From Gammaproteobacteria bacterium (GTDB lineage Bacteria; Pseudomonadota; Gammaproteobacteria; Pseudomonadales; Pseudohongiellaceae), in assembly GCA_002730035.1 (NCBI GenBank), contig PBYU01000023.1, positions 38,496 through 102,495 of the forward strand: a stretch of DNA of 64,000 nucleotides, written 5' to 3'. A program made the position numbers and the translations under genes. How positions within the stretch are numbered: the stretch's first letter is position 1; the number at the start of each line of letters is the position of its first letter. Shown in pieces: positions 18,299-27,966 of the stretch. Below the pieces are notes generated by a model that ran no database searches, had not been told where the DNA came from, and saw nothing but the letters and a program-made list of their open reading frames with translations.

Positions 18299-18739
18299 AT
18301 GCTAAAAAAACTAGTAATTGGACTATCCCTGGTGAGCTTAGCCACCTTCGTTATCGGACAAACAGCGCTACCACCTGCGCTTTATGTGAGAGCCACCGAT
18401 ATGGCCACCGTGCTGGAAGCCTCGACCGAGGAACGGCAGTCGATGGGGGTATCGAATATCTCCAATGGTGATGACTACCGTATTAACGTCATTCATCGCA
18501 CGGTCGCGGCCGGTCCGATTGTGCATGATGTCGGTACCGAGCTGCATTTCATAACCGGCGGTGCCGGTACTCTGCATACCGGAGGCTACGTAGTCCGCCC
18601 CGAAAACGGCCCTGCCTATATCGAAGCGGGGCTGGCGCGTCGTGTCAGCGAAGGAGATGCGATTCTTATTCCGGAAGGTACGCCGCATCAATACACGGCA
18701 GTTGAGGGATCGGTTACCTACCTCGAAGTGCGATTCTAG
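18299..18739 (+). CDS. Secreted cupin-domain protein
   Basis: A 146-residue single-cupin protein with an N-terminal signal peptide (MLKKLVIGLSLVSLATFVIG). The first cupin motif is around GTELHFITGGAGTLHTGG and the second is ILIPEGTPHQYTAVEGSVTY, with metal-ligand-like His/Glu residues. AGGAAG precedes the ATG. Such small periplasmic cupins have no assigned reaction. It lies 74 bases before the prolyl oligopeptidase gene on the same strand, measured to the chosen lipoprotein start. A second, unrelated secreted cupin occurs at 58444. Confidence 0.85.
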   Translation: MLKKLVIGLSLVSLATFVIGQTALPPALYVRATDMATVLEASTEERQSMGVSNISNGDDYRINVIHRTVAAGPIVHDVGTELHFITGGAGTLHTGGYVVRPENGPAYIEAGLARRVSEGDAILIPEGTPHQYTAVEGSVTYLEVRF

Positions 18740-18813
18740 GGCGCCTGAACGAGAAGGTGGCTACTCTTGCTTATATCAAAAGCATCAAGCGAATTACAAT
18801 TGTGGAGCGACTC

Positions 18814-20994
18814 ATGAGACAAGTTTCCCTGTTTACTCTGTGTGTGTTCTTTGCACCCCTGTTGTTAACCGCGTGCGGTGCACCGGAAGATAGTTCGGTA
18901 GCGATTCAGCCGCCGTCTGCCACCGCTGAGAGTGATGGGTCGGCGGAGATGTTTAGTACGGATGATCCGTTCATCTGGTTGGAAGAAGTCGAGGGCTCGG
19001 AAGCGCTGGCCTGGGCGGCGGCGCAGAATGAATTGTCAATTCCGCGGCTGCAGGGTGATGCCCGGTTTACCGAAATTAGAGCTGAGATCGAGGCGATTCT
19101 GACTTCCGACGACCGCATCCCTTCCGGTTCCCTGGTAGATGGTTATGTCTACAATTTCTGGCAGGACAATGACCATGTGCGCGGCGTCTTAAGACGCTCC
19201 AGCCTGGCGAGCTATGCCGGCCAGGACGTCGAGTGGGAGACGGTGCTGGATGTCGATGCATTGGCGAGCATCGAGAATGCGAACTGGGTCTACAAAGGAC
19301 GCACCTGCCTGCCCACCGATCACAGCCGCTGTCTGATCCATCTGAGCGACGGCGGCAAGGATGCCGTGGTGGTGCGTGAGTTCGATCTGCAGGCGAAGAA
19401 TTTTGTCGACGGTGGTTTCTTCGTAGCGGAGGCGAAGACCAATATCGATTGGGTGGATGCTAATACCTTGCTGGTGGGAACAGATTTTGGTGAGGGCTCT
19501 CTCACTACCTCCGGTTATGCACGCACGCTGCGGCTATGGCGGCGCGGCACCGATCTGGAGACCGCCGAACAAATTATTGAGATCGATTCTGCAGACATGA
19601 GTGTGGACGTCAGAACACTAAGCGCGGATGAGTCAGATCTGAGCATTATTACTCGTCGACCCGATTTCTTCACCGAGGAAAATTGGCTTCTCACAGAGCA
19701 GGGTACTCTCGCCGACATTCCTCTTCCTATCGATGCCAGTTCCCAAGGCATGCTGGGCAAGCAGATACTGGTGTTACTACGCTCGGATTGGTCGATCGAT
19801 GGCGATGCAATCTATAAAGCCGGCAGCCTGGTGTCGATGAACCTATTGGAGAGCATTCGGTCACAGGCACCGGTAGAGCTGACCACGGTTCTCGATCCCA
19901 GTAGCAATGATCAGCTTGACGCCATCGACGCTGTATCGATTACCAGTACCTCGGTTTATGTCTCAGGATTAAAAGACGTCGCCGGCATCCTGTTGCGAGC
20001 ACGTCCGGATGAGCAGGGCTGGACGACTACACCGATTGATTTGCCTGACAACGGCGCTATTCAAGTGGTCTCGGCAGATGACTATACGGATACGGTGCTG
20101 GTTAATTACGAGAGTTTTCTGATACCCGACACGCTGTACCTGATTGAGGGTGATGCTGAGCCGAGGCAAATTAAGGCCTTATCCCCACGCTTCGATGCCA
20201 GCGACTATGTCACAGAGCAATACTTCGCAAACAGCGCAGATGGCACCGCTATCCCTTACTTCGTAGTACGTCCCGCTGGAATTGAAATGAATGGGTCGAC
20301 GCCCACCGAGCTCACTGCCTACGGTGGATTCGAAATATCCCGAACCCCCGCTTATATCAGCGCCATCGATCAGGCGTGGATCAGCCGCGGTGGGGCCTAT
20401 GTGCTAGCCAATATTCGAGGCGGTGGTGAATACGGCCCAAGCTGGCACCAGTCGGCGTTGTTGGAAAACCGACAGCGGGTGTTCGATGACTTCATCGCCG
20501 TCGCTGAAGATGTCATCGATTCCGGGCTGACCAGCTCAACGCTTCTGGGCATACGCGGTGGTAGCAATGGCGGCTTGCTGGTTACCGCAGTGATGGTGCA
20601 ACGCCCTGAGCTGTACAAGGCCATCATCAGCGCGGTACCGCTCATCGACATGCTGCGTTATCACAAGCTTCTAGCAGGCGCGAGCTGGATGGCGGAGTAT
20701 GGCAATCCCGATATTCCGGAACACCATGCCTTTATCTCTGAATATTCTCCGTACCAACTTGTTTCACCAGATGAGGATTATCCGGAGATTTTTCTCTGGA
20801 CTAATCCCAAGGATGATCGCGTGCATCCCGGCCATGCCCGCAAGATGGCGGCGCGTATGATAGATCAGGGCCATGACATCATCTACTTCGAGAATTCCGA
20901 AGGAGGGCACGGCGGTGGCGCCAACCTGAATCAACTCGCTACCACCAACGCCATGCAGATCGTCTATTTCCTGCAACAGTTGACCGATAGATAA
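18814..20994 (+). CDS. Prolyl oligopeptidase family serine peptidase (S9), lipoprotein
   Basis: A 726-residue S9A peptidase that should cleave short proline-containing peptides in the periplasm or at the outer membrane. The start at 18814 (MRQVSLFTLCVFFAPLLLTACG) has GGAG upstream and gives a clear lipobox (LLTACG). An N-terminal propeller begins DDPFIWLEEVEGSEALAWA. The catalytic domain has Ser584 in GGSNGG, Asp in PKDDRVHPGHARKMA and His in EGGHGGG. The longer ORF start adds residues without signal character. Length fits the family. Confidence 0.93.
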   Translation: MRQVSLFTLCVFFAPLLLTACGAPEDSSVAIQPPSATAESDGSAEMFSTDDPFIWLEEVEGSEALAWAAAQNELSIPRLQGDARFTEIRAEIEAILTSDDRIPSGSLVDGYVYNFWQDNDHVRGVLRRSSLASYAGQDVEWETVLDVDALASIENANWVYKGRTCLPTDHSRCLIHLSDGGKDAVVVREFDLQAKNFVDGGFFVAEAKTNIDWVDANTLLVGTDFGEGSLTTSGYARTLRLWRRGTDLETAEQIIEIDSADMSVDVRTLSADESDLSIITRRPDFFTEENWLLTEQGTLADIPLPIDASSQGMLGKQILVLLRSDWSIDGDAIYKAGSLVSMNLLESIRSQAPVELTTVLDPSSNDQLDAIDAVSITSTSVYVSGLKDVAGILLRARPDEQGWTTTPIDLPDNGAIQVVSADDYTDTVLVNYESFLIPDTLYLIEGDAEPRQIKALSPRFDASDYVTEQYFANSADGTAIPYFVVRPAGIEMNGSTPTELTAYGGFEISRTPAYISAIDQAWISRGGAYVLANIRGGGEYGPSWHQSALLENRQRVFDDFIAVAEDVIDSGLTSSTLLGIRGGSNGGLLVTAVMVQRPELYKAIISAVPLIDMLRYHKLLAGASWMAEYGNPDIPEHHAFISEYSPYQLVSPDEDYPEIFLWTNPKDDRVHPGHARKMAARMIDQGHDIIYFENSEGGHGGGANLNQLATTNAMQIVYFLQQLTDR

Positions 20995-21029
20995 ACATCG
21001 AAATCGAACTTTCATGTGAGAAAAACAGC

Positions 21030-21773
21030 GTGAATCATTTTGCTTATAACGAGTCACCCTATCCAATACGAGAAGAAATTAGAACGGCTTATCGAAGCTA
21101 TTGGCAGCAGCTAGCCAGCGCCGGTTCCTGGTGGTCCGGCGCGGAACGCGTAGCAATAGCACAGGAAGTACGCAATGCTACTAATTGTGAATTCTGCAGT
21201 GAGCGTAAACAGGAGTTGTCTCCCTACGCCTTGAAGGGAGTGCATAACAGTAGTACTACGATACCAGAACTAGCGATCGATGCAGTGCATAGAATCGTTA
21301 CCGACCAGACCCGGATTACCAAGCGCTGGGTAGAGGAATTAGCCGAGAATGACTTGAGCAATGAGGCCTATGTAGAACTGGCGGGCATCGTCGTCGCCGT
21401 GTTCAGCATCGATGAGTTTAACAGGGCTCTTGGCTTGGCACTGGAGACACTGCCTGAGTCTGAATCGGGTGAACTCTCGCACTACCGGCCCCAGCAGGCA
21501 GTGGAAGGCACTGGTTTCGTTGCCATGTTGCCAGTGGATGGTGACGCCGGTAATGAAGCAGGTATCTGGCCGGGAGGAAGGTCTGCCAATGTCTTGAGAG
21601 CGCTTACGCTGGTGCCCAATGCATTTCGTGAATGGCTGGCACTATCCGCTGTCCAGTACATCCCGATACAGGACATGGTGAACATGGTCCAGCCGGAAGG
21701 GCGGGTAATCGACCGCATGCAGATCGAACTGGTCGCCGGGCGGGTATCGGCCATTAACCAGTGTTTCTACTGA
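21030..21773 (+). CDS. Alkylhydroperoxidase-related (AhpD-like) protein
   Basis: A 247-residue protein starting at GTG 21030 with MNHFAYNESPYPIREEIRTA. The AhpD-type thiol motif is present as NCEFCSERKQELSP, and the following helices (YVELAGIVVAVFSIDEFNRAL) match the carboxymuconolactone decarboxylase/AhpD fold. Related proteins in other bacteria are annotated as alkylhydroperoxidase-related selenoproteins; here the motif positions are both Cys. The next small gene, 18 bases downstream, probably encodes a partner subunit. A redox or peroxide-detoxifying role is inferred only. Confidence 0.75.
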   Translation: MNHFAYNESPYPIREEIRTAYRSYWQQLASAGSWWSGAERVAIAQEVRNATNCEFCSERKQELSPYALKGVHNSSTTIPELAIDAVHRIVTDQTRITKRWVEELAENDLSNEAYVELAGIVVAVFSIDEFNRALGLALETLPESESGELSHYRPQQAVEGTGFVAMLPVDGDAGNEAGIWPGGRSANVLRALTLVPNAFREWLALSAVQYIPIQDMVNMVQPEGRVIDRMQIELVAGRVSAINQCFY

Positions 21774-21791
21774 ACCAGTGCCCATGCCTCG

Positions 21792-22154
21792 ATGCTCCGT
21801 GCGAGCGCGATGACCAATCAGACCGATGTCAATCTACAGGCGGTGAACGGTGAGGTGTCTGGAGCCGATATCGGCATTACCTACGGAATGGAATTGATGA
21901 ACTTTGCGCAAAGCGTGGCAAGCCGCAATGAATCCGACCTGGTAGCAGCAAGACAGACTTTGCTCGACGTGGCTGGCCCTGCTGTTCTGGTGGACGCGGC
22001 CGGGGTTGCAGCCAATTTTCAACGCATGGTGCGTATCGCCGACTCGATGGGCATACCTGTAGACGACATGCAGACTGAACTCGGCCAACAGGTTCGGCAA
22101 GAGTTGAATCTCGGTCGTTTCACAACAGCGCAAAATTCAATGGCAACACAATAG
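21792..22154 (+). CDS. Small partner of the AhpD-like protein
   Basis: A 120-residue protein, or 114 residues if ATG 21810 (MTNQTDVNLQAVNG) is the true start. Both starts have poor ribosome sites, as expected for a coupled gene. The C-terminal part, VLVDAAGVAANFQRMVRIAD followed by SMGIPVDD, resembles the last helices of many AhpD/carboxymuconolactone decarboxylase proteins, so this may supply a piece of the fold as a separate chain. There is no Cys pair. It ends 79 bases from the convergent MFS gene. Confidence 0.65.
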   Translation: MLRASAMTNQTDVNLQAVNGEVSGADIGITYGMELMNFAQSVASRNESDLVAARQTLLDVAGPAVLVDAAGVAANFQRMVRIADSMGIPVDDMQTELGQQVRQELNLGRFTTAQNSMATQ

Positions 22155-22233
22155 ACGCGGTAATGCCCTGGACTGATCACCAGCAGCGTTGTCAGACTCA
22201 GTTATTGGGCGTGAAGGTACTACCCGACGATGA

Positions 22234-23478
22234 TCAGGCCATGGCCGTCGCGACGGACTGATCCAGGCGCCGCAGGGTCGAACTACCCAGGTAGAAAAGA
22301 CTCACCAGGACCACCAATATCACTGACGCGCCGAGGATGGCATTGGCGGCGCCGATATTATCGGCGACGATCGCCATGGGAAACACGCCGATGGGGGTTA
22401 ATCCGTAACTCAACATCATGAAACTGCTCATGCGACCGCGTAACTTGTCTACAACCAATAATTGCATGGAGGCATTGTTGACAGTCTGGCTGGCACTGGC
22501 ACAGAGGTTGGCGGCAAGCAGGGGGAGCAGGGCAACATAAAAATTACTGGTCTGAGCGAACAGTCCCAGAAATGTGCCGAAGGCGATGGTGCAGCCGAGC
22601 ATGAGCTTGAGGCGGCTGGCATTTTCGCCACGCCTGACGATCCAGATTGCGCCGAGTACCCCACCGACGCCACCGGTTCCCATCAAGATACCGACACCAC
22701 TCTCACCGGCCTGCCAGGCCTGTTCGGCCAACATCACCAGAATGTTCTGGAAGGGCATAGCCAGGAACATCGGCAGCAATCCGAATAGCAGGCAGATAAG
22801 TACCGGACGGTTCTGCCGCATATAACTGAGACCCTGGACAATGTCTGCCAGCAGGGGTTTTTTTTCGTCCCCGGGTTCCGATGACCGGCTTTTCTCAATA
22901 CCGAACATGCATAGCACCGCACTTCCGTAGAGGATAACTGAAAGTGCATAGGCGGTGGTAAACGAGGACTGGGCGATGATGATGCCCATCACCGCCGGGC
23001 CCATCACCCGGTTCAGGTTCATGGCGCCACTCTGAAACGCCATGGCACTCTGCAGGCGTTGTGGTCCGACCACCTTCATGGTAATCGCCATGCGGGCCGG
23101 CATGATAAAGGGGAAGGCGCAGCCCGCTACGAAGGCGGTACACAGCAGGTGCCAGAACTCCAGGCGCCCCGCTATCAGCAAGGCAAGGATGAACACTTCA
23201 TTGGCGACAATCAGACTTTGACCGACTATGACTAGCCGTCGTCGCTCCACGCGATCGGTGATGGCACCGCCTAATAGTGAGGCAAAGATCATAGGTATTG
23301 CCACCACCAGATTAATGTAAGCCAATGAGGTAGCTTCGCCGGTAAGCTCCCAGGCGATCAGCGTACGCGTGAGCATCTGCCCCTGCATGGCGAAGAAGAA
23401 GGCGACGTTACCGGCGAACAACCAGCGAAACTGATGCACAGAAAATACGTCAAAAGCGCCGGAGCGCGCTGGCTCCAA
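22234..23478 (-). CDS. MFS transporter, EntS/MFS_3-like
   Basis: A 414-residue inner-membrane transporter with about twelve hydrophobic helices. The loop motif between helices 2 and 3 is GGAITDRVERRRLVIVGQ, and helix 1 starts FRWLFAGNVAFFFAMQGQM. It is similar in plan to the enterobactin exporter group and to the second MFS gene in this window. The only start in the open frame near the right place is a TTG at 23478, so the exact start is uncertain. The substrate is unknown. Confidence 0.87.
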   Translation of the reverse strand: MEPARSGAFDVFSVHQFRWLFAGNVAFFFAMQGQMLTRTLIAWELTGEATSLAYINLVVAIPMIFASLLGGAITDRVERRRLVIVGQSLIVANEVFILALLIAGRLEFWHLLCTAFVAGCAFPFIMPARMAITMKVVGPQRLQSAMAFQSGAMNLNRVMGPAVMGIIIAQSSFTTAYALSVILYGSAVLCMFGIEKSRSSEPGDEKKPLLADIVQGLSYMRQNRPVLICLLFGLLPMFLAMPFQNILVMLAEQAWQAGESGVGILMGTGGVGGVLGAIWIVRRGENASRLKLMLGCTIAFGTFLGLFAQTSNFYVALLPLLAANLCASASQTVNNASMQLLVVDKLRGRMSSFMMLSYGLTPIGVFPMAIVADNIGAANAILGASVILVVLVSLFYLGSSTLRRLDQSVATAMA

Positions 23479-23655
23479 GTCTGCTGCTGAAGTGGAAATG
23501 GTGCTGCTCTCAAAAAATCAGGGCGCAGTATAACCTAGCGACCCTCTGATTAATCAATTATGAGCAGCGGAGCGTACTTGCAAACATTCTATGGATCATG
23601 AAACACTCAGCTGAATTTCCAGACCCGAGCCTACGCCCAAGCGGGATAATTTGAT

Positions 23656-24930
23656 TTGTCTTCTCTACAAGCCCTGTTAGGAATCACTGTCTTTATCGCG
23701 CTCGCTGTTGTGTTCAGTGAACAACGCCGCTTGCCGCATTGGAAATTGCTGCTGGCAGGGCTGGGATTGCAATTCCTTTTTGCCCTCCTGGTGTTCCGAT
23801 TCAGTCTATTGCAGGCAGTCCTCAATGTGCTTAATCGTGGAGTGGCTGCTATCGCCGATGCAACCGAAGCGGGCACTCTGTTTATTTTTGGTTACCTCGG
23901 TGGCGATCCGGCCAATGTGGACTACCCATTTTCCATCGGCGACCCTGCCGCTACCATAATACTGGCATTTCGCATCTTGCCCCTGATACTCATCTTCACC
24001 GTTCTATCAGCCATTCTATGGCATTACCGCATTCTGCCCTGGATTGTGCATGGCTTCTCATTCGTGTTGCGGCGGTCCATGGGAGTCAGCGGGGCTGTGG
24101 GGGTCAGTGCTGCCGCGAATATTTTCATCGGCATGGTGGAATCCCCAGCACTGATTCGGCCTTATATAAAGCGCTTAACCCGCAGTGAATTGTTCGTGGT
24201 CATGTCCTGTGGCATGGCGACCATAGCCGGTACCGTGATGGTGTTCTATTCGGTCATACTGGAAGTGGTGATCGATAACGCACTGGGGCATATTCTCACG
24301 GCTTCAGTAATTAGTGCGCCGGCTGCCATCATGCTGGCGCTGATTATGGTACCGGCACAGCAGAGCCAGGAGGCAGGCGAATCAGCGGTGGATGCCGTTG
24401 ATATCGGTACCGACTACCACAATGTGATGGATGCCATCGCGCGAGGCACTTCCGATGGCTTGAAGCTGATGGCCAATGTCGGTGCCATGTTGCTGGTACT
24501 AGTGGCGTTGGTAGCCTTGCTGAATAGTGCGCTGTCCCTGATCCCGATACCCGGCGGCGAAGCGCTTACTCTACAGGCGATGTTCGGATGGGTGTTCGCA
24601 CCACTGACATGGCTGATGGGGATACCCTGGCAGGAAGCTCCCCTTGCCGGTAGTCTGATGGGGACTAAGACGGTGTTGAATGAATTGCTGGCGTTCCTGG
24701 CGCTTGCCGAACTGCCTACGGGCGCGCTGTCCGAAAAGTCCACTATCATCATGACTTATGCGATCTGTGGCTTCGCTAATTTTGGCAGCCTCGGCATCAT
24801 GATTGCCGGGCTCACGGGGATGTGTTCCGAGCGTGCCCAGGAAATTGTAGCGCTGGCACCGAAGTCTTTGATCTCAGGTACGCTGGCCACCTGCATGACA
24901 GGTGCAATTGCCGGGCTGCTAACTTTCTAA
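23656..24930 (+). CDS. Concentrative nucleoside transporter (NupC/CNT family)
   Basis: A 424-residue inner-membrane symporter that should import nucleosides with H+ or Na+. The N-terminal helices (LGITVFIALAVVFSEQRRLPHW) are followed by the nucleoside-recognition segment with NIFIGMVESPALIRPY, and the C-terminal domain contains TKTVLNELLAFLAL and YAICGFANFGSLGIMI, both hallmarks of the family. The start is a TTG at 23656; no ATG is available before the first conserved helix. It is divergent from the MFS gene at 22234. Confidence 0.93.
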   Translation: MSSLQALLGITVFIALAVVFSEQRRLPHWKLLLAGLGLQFLFALLVFRFSLLQAVLNVLNRGVAAIADATEAGTLFIFGYLGGDPANVDYPFSIGDPAATIILAFRILPLILIFTVLSAILWHYRILPWIVHGFSFVLRRSMGVSGAVGVSAAANIFIGMVESPALIRPYIKRLTRSELFVVMSCGMATIAGTVMVFYSVILEVVIDNALGHILTASVISAPAAIMLALIMVPAQQSQEAGESAVDAVDIGTDYHNVMDAIARGTSDGLKLMANVGAMLLVLVALVALLNSALSLIPIPGGEALTLQAMFGWVFAPLTWLMGIPWQEAPLAGSLMGTKTVLNELLAFLALAELPTGALSEKSTIIMTYAICGFANFGSLGIMIAGLTGMCSERAQEIVALAPKSLISGTLATCMTGAIAGLLTF

Positions 24931-24999
24931 GAGCTTTAAGTTTGCGGCGCTTTGTAATACCTTCAGTTTCCCTATTTACAGAATTACAGGAAACTCGCC

Positions 25000-26085
25000 A
25001 TGAGTCTCAACCGTCGTACCTTCTTGCAACACACCTTAAAGACCACGGCATTCGCTGGTCTGGGAGCTGCTTATCCACTGTCTTCCTTAGCTCAGAATAA
25101 TGGTGTAAGGCCGGCCCCGATGATGCCGGACCCCAGTTTCGTGGAGACTAACGGCATCTCCATGGCCGTTTATGAAAAAGGCTCCGGCCCGGCCGTGGTG
25201 TTCTGCCACGGATTTCCCGAGCTGGCCTTTAGCTGGCGCGGCCAGCTCGACGCGGTAGCGGCTGCCGGCTATCACGCCATCGCGCCGGACCAGCGTGGTT
25301 ATGGGCTCACCGGCGGACCGGAAGATCCCATGCAATACGACATGGGAATTTTCTGCGATGACCTGATCGGCATGCTGGATGCAAAGGGCATCGACAAGGC
25401 TGTGTTTGTCGGTCATGACTGGGGCGGTGCCCTGGTGTGGGCCATGCCGCGTCTGCATCCCGATCGTTGCCTGGGAATCATTGGTCTCAATACTACCGCT
25501 GGACGCCCGGCCGATCTGCCCCCGGTTACCGGCAGTGAACCATCGTTAATCGTAATGACACCCGACTATTATTTCGCCAAGTTCATTCCGACGGGTCAGG
25601 CCGAACCGATACTGGAGGCAGATGTCAGGAAGACATTCGATTTTTTCCTCTCTCGCGGTGGTATCTGGGACAGGGAGGCGTTCGCCAGATTGCCTGAAGA
25701 TTCGGCCGAACGGAAGATGGATCTGCTGACAATGCTGCAGCGCGAGAATCCTCCCGGTGAGCCGTTCATGTCTGAAGAAGTCATGTCCTACTTCACTGAC
25801 ACCTTTGAGGCTACTGGGTTTACCGGCGGACTGAACTGGTATCGGGGCAGTGCGCGTATGGGTGCCATACTGGCCGATACGCCGACCCGCATCGAGGTAC
25901 CCAGTCTCTATATTGGCGCAGAGAACGATGTAATTCTGCCACCATCTTCAGCCGACGGCATGGAAGACTTTATCAGTGACCTGGAAAAACACACGGTAAT
26001 GGACAGTGGTCACTGGACACAGCAGGAAAAACCGGAGGAGGTAAACCGGGTAATAGTCGATTGGCTGAATCGAAAGATCGGCTGA
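25000..26085 (+). CDS. Epoxide hydrolase-like alpha/beta hydrolase with Tat signal
   Basis: A 361-residue alpha/beta hydrolase. The N-terminus, NRRTFLQHTLKTTAFAGLG, is a twin-arginine signal, so it should be exported folded. The oxyanion segment is CHGFPELAFSWRGQLDA. The nucleophile is Asp140 in GHDWGG, which marks epoxide hydrolase or haloalkane dehalogenase chemistry rather than an esterase. The general-base His is in MDSGHWTQQEKPEEV. The cap region has a Tyr-containing helix (TGGLNWYRG) typical of epoxide hydrolases. AGGAAA precedes the ATG. Confidence 0.9.
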   Translation: MSLNRRTFLQHTLKTTAFAGLGAAYPLSSLAQNNGVRPAPMMPDPSFVETNGISMAVYEKGSGPAVVFCHGFPELAFSWRGQLDAVAAAGYHAIAPDQRGYGLTGGPEDPMQYDMGIFCDDLIGMLDAKGIDKAVFVGHDWGGALVWAMPRLHPDRCLGIIGLNTTAGRPADLPPVTGSEPSLIVMTPDYYFAKFIPTGQAEPILEADVRKTFDFFLSRGGIWDREAFARLPEDSAERKMDLLTMLQRENPPGEPFMSEEVMSYFTDTFEATGFTGGLNWYRGSARMGAILADTPTRIEVPSLYIGAENDVILPPSSADGMEDFISDLEKHTVMDSGHWTQQEKPEEVNRVIVDWLNRKIG

Positions 26086-26158
26086 TAAATGGATGGCAGG
26101 ACAGCGCGGGGACTGCGAATTGATTAGTCAGACCCAAGTAAGCTTAGAATGAATTCTT

Positions 26159-27931
26159 ATGGCAGCAACAGATGAAACAGGCGGGGTGAGCAAATCGGCT
26201 GTTAGCTATGCACTCCCGCTCGTTGTTGCCGTAACGGGGCATCGCGAACTTGTTGCAGATGAAGTTCCGCAAATTCGTGCTCGAGTGAAGAGTCTGTTCG
26301 AGGAGCTCTGCGAAAAATACCCCTACAGCAGCTTGACAGTTCTTTCGCCGCTTGCCGAAGGTGCAGACATGCTCGTAGCAGAAGTAGCACTGGAGCTCGA
26401 TCTGGATTTAGTGGTACCTCTGCCAAAGCCAAAGCAAGACTATCTTGATGACTTCAAATCGAAGCAAGGCAGAGAGCATTTTGAACAGCTACTAAGCAGG
26501 GCCACTGATGTATTCGAGTTGGCAGACAATTTTCCAGCAAAATCTGATGATATCGGCCAGGACGAATGGGAAGCTGCTTTTCCCTACGCTCAACTCGGAG
26601 CGTTTCTTTGTGCTCATTGCCACATTTTATTGGCCATCTGGGATGGCAATGAATCAGACAAGATGGGCGGTACGGCTCAGGTCGTGAAGTTTCATCATGA
26701 CGACGTGATGCGGGGATTGACGCCAAAAACAGGGGCTTCTCAGCAGATGTTGGTAGATGACGAGAGCGACCTTGTGTTTCACATTCCCTGCTCAAGAGAT
26801 AAAGAAGGATTTGAGCCACATCCTGAGATTGAACCTTTAGATTGGTGTTGGTACACCAAAGACGAAAAATCGCCGCGCTCTAAGAAACTGCCGGCACAGC
26901 ACGAACTGATATTTCAGAGAAGTTCGGAATTCAGCACCGATGCGATAAAATTTGCGGATAGTATTGAAACGGGAAAATGGTCGCTACTCACCGACGAAGA
27001 GCCAACGGATTTACCTCTAGGAATTGCCAGTGTCAATCACCTCTACTGCATCGCCGACTGACTGGCCATTTACTACCAGAAAAAAACATTGCGTACCTTG
27101 CGGATTACCCATTGGATGGCGTTTCTAATGGGACTTATGTTTATTCTCTATTCGGATGTAACGTCCGTACAATTGTTGCTATTTGCCTTTCTGGGATTTT
27201 TTGCAATTGCAGTGGCAACTCAGTATCTGGCAAAGAAGAACGCCTGGCAGAGGAAGTATCTAGATTACCGGACTCTGGCTGAGGGATTAAGAGTACAGTT
27301 CTATTGGGCGGCGTCCGGCGTTACTGCCGAGAATAAATGGAAATTTGCTCATGATAGTTTTCTGCAGAGTCAAAACCCTGAGTTTGGCTGGATAAGAAAT
27401 GTAATGAGGGTGGCAGGCATACGCTGTGATGCCGTGCCCTATCTGGATCCCGCTGGAGTGGAATACACTCTCCGAGAATGGGTAGGAGGGCCTGATCAGG
27501 GTCAGCTCGGTTACTTTCGGGTCAAGGCTCATGAACGTATACGACATCATGCAAATACTGAGAAGTTGGGCCGGCTAAGTCTTCTGACCAGTGTATCAAC
27601 GGTATTCATTTTCCTGTTTTTCGGATCGACGCTAACTGATCTATGGGAAAACGTCCTAATATTTGTCATGGGATCAACACTTCTGGTTTATGCGGTACGG
27701 GAAGGGTATAGCTACGCCACCGCTACCAAGGAGCTTATCAAGCAATATGAGTTCATGTTGCGGATCTTCGACAATGCCCATAGGAGGCTGTCGGCAGTCA
27801 CCAGTGTCGATGAACAGCGCCAGATTCTGTCCGCGCTCGGTCAATCGGCACTCGATGAGCATTCCGACTGGATTTTGATGCACAGAGAACGTTCGCTTGA
27901 CGAAAGTGAAATCTGGCGGATGGGAGCTTGA
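26159..27931 (+). pseudogene. SLOG-domain sensor with transmembrane effector, split by in-frame TGA
   Basis: The ORF track shows two frames, 26159-27061 and 27089-27931, but both lie in the same reading frame and are separated only by one TGA at 27059-27061, where Trp (TGG) fits: IAD[stop]LAIYYQKKTLRTLR. The first part is a SLOG (LSDAT) nucleotide-binding fold with VAVTGHRELVADE, VLSPLAEGADMLVAE and CAHCHILLAIWDGNESDK. The second has two hydrophobic segments near its start, the helix YRTLAEGLRVQFYW, and two more at LLTSVSTVFIFLFFG and VLIFVMGSTLLVYAV, as in SLOG-linked membrane effectors of nucleotide-signalling conflict systems. As written, only the soluble sensor is made. The TTG at 27089 is not a convincing independent start. 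Neighbours are unrelated. Confidence 0.8.
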
Positions 27932-27966
27932 GGGTACCAGCAGGCTCCCTTGACTATGCGGAAAGT

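Noticed and set aside
27059-27061. TGA read as selenocysteine
   Set aside because: Trp, not Cys or Sec, fits this position; no hairpin suited to a SECIS element is obvious after it, and no sel genes are in the window.
27089-27931. Separate gene starting at TTG 27089
   Set aside because: It is in frame with the SLOG gene, has no ribosome site and lacks the first residues of the membrane domain; the TGA split explains it better.
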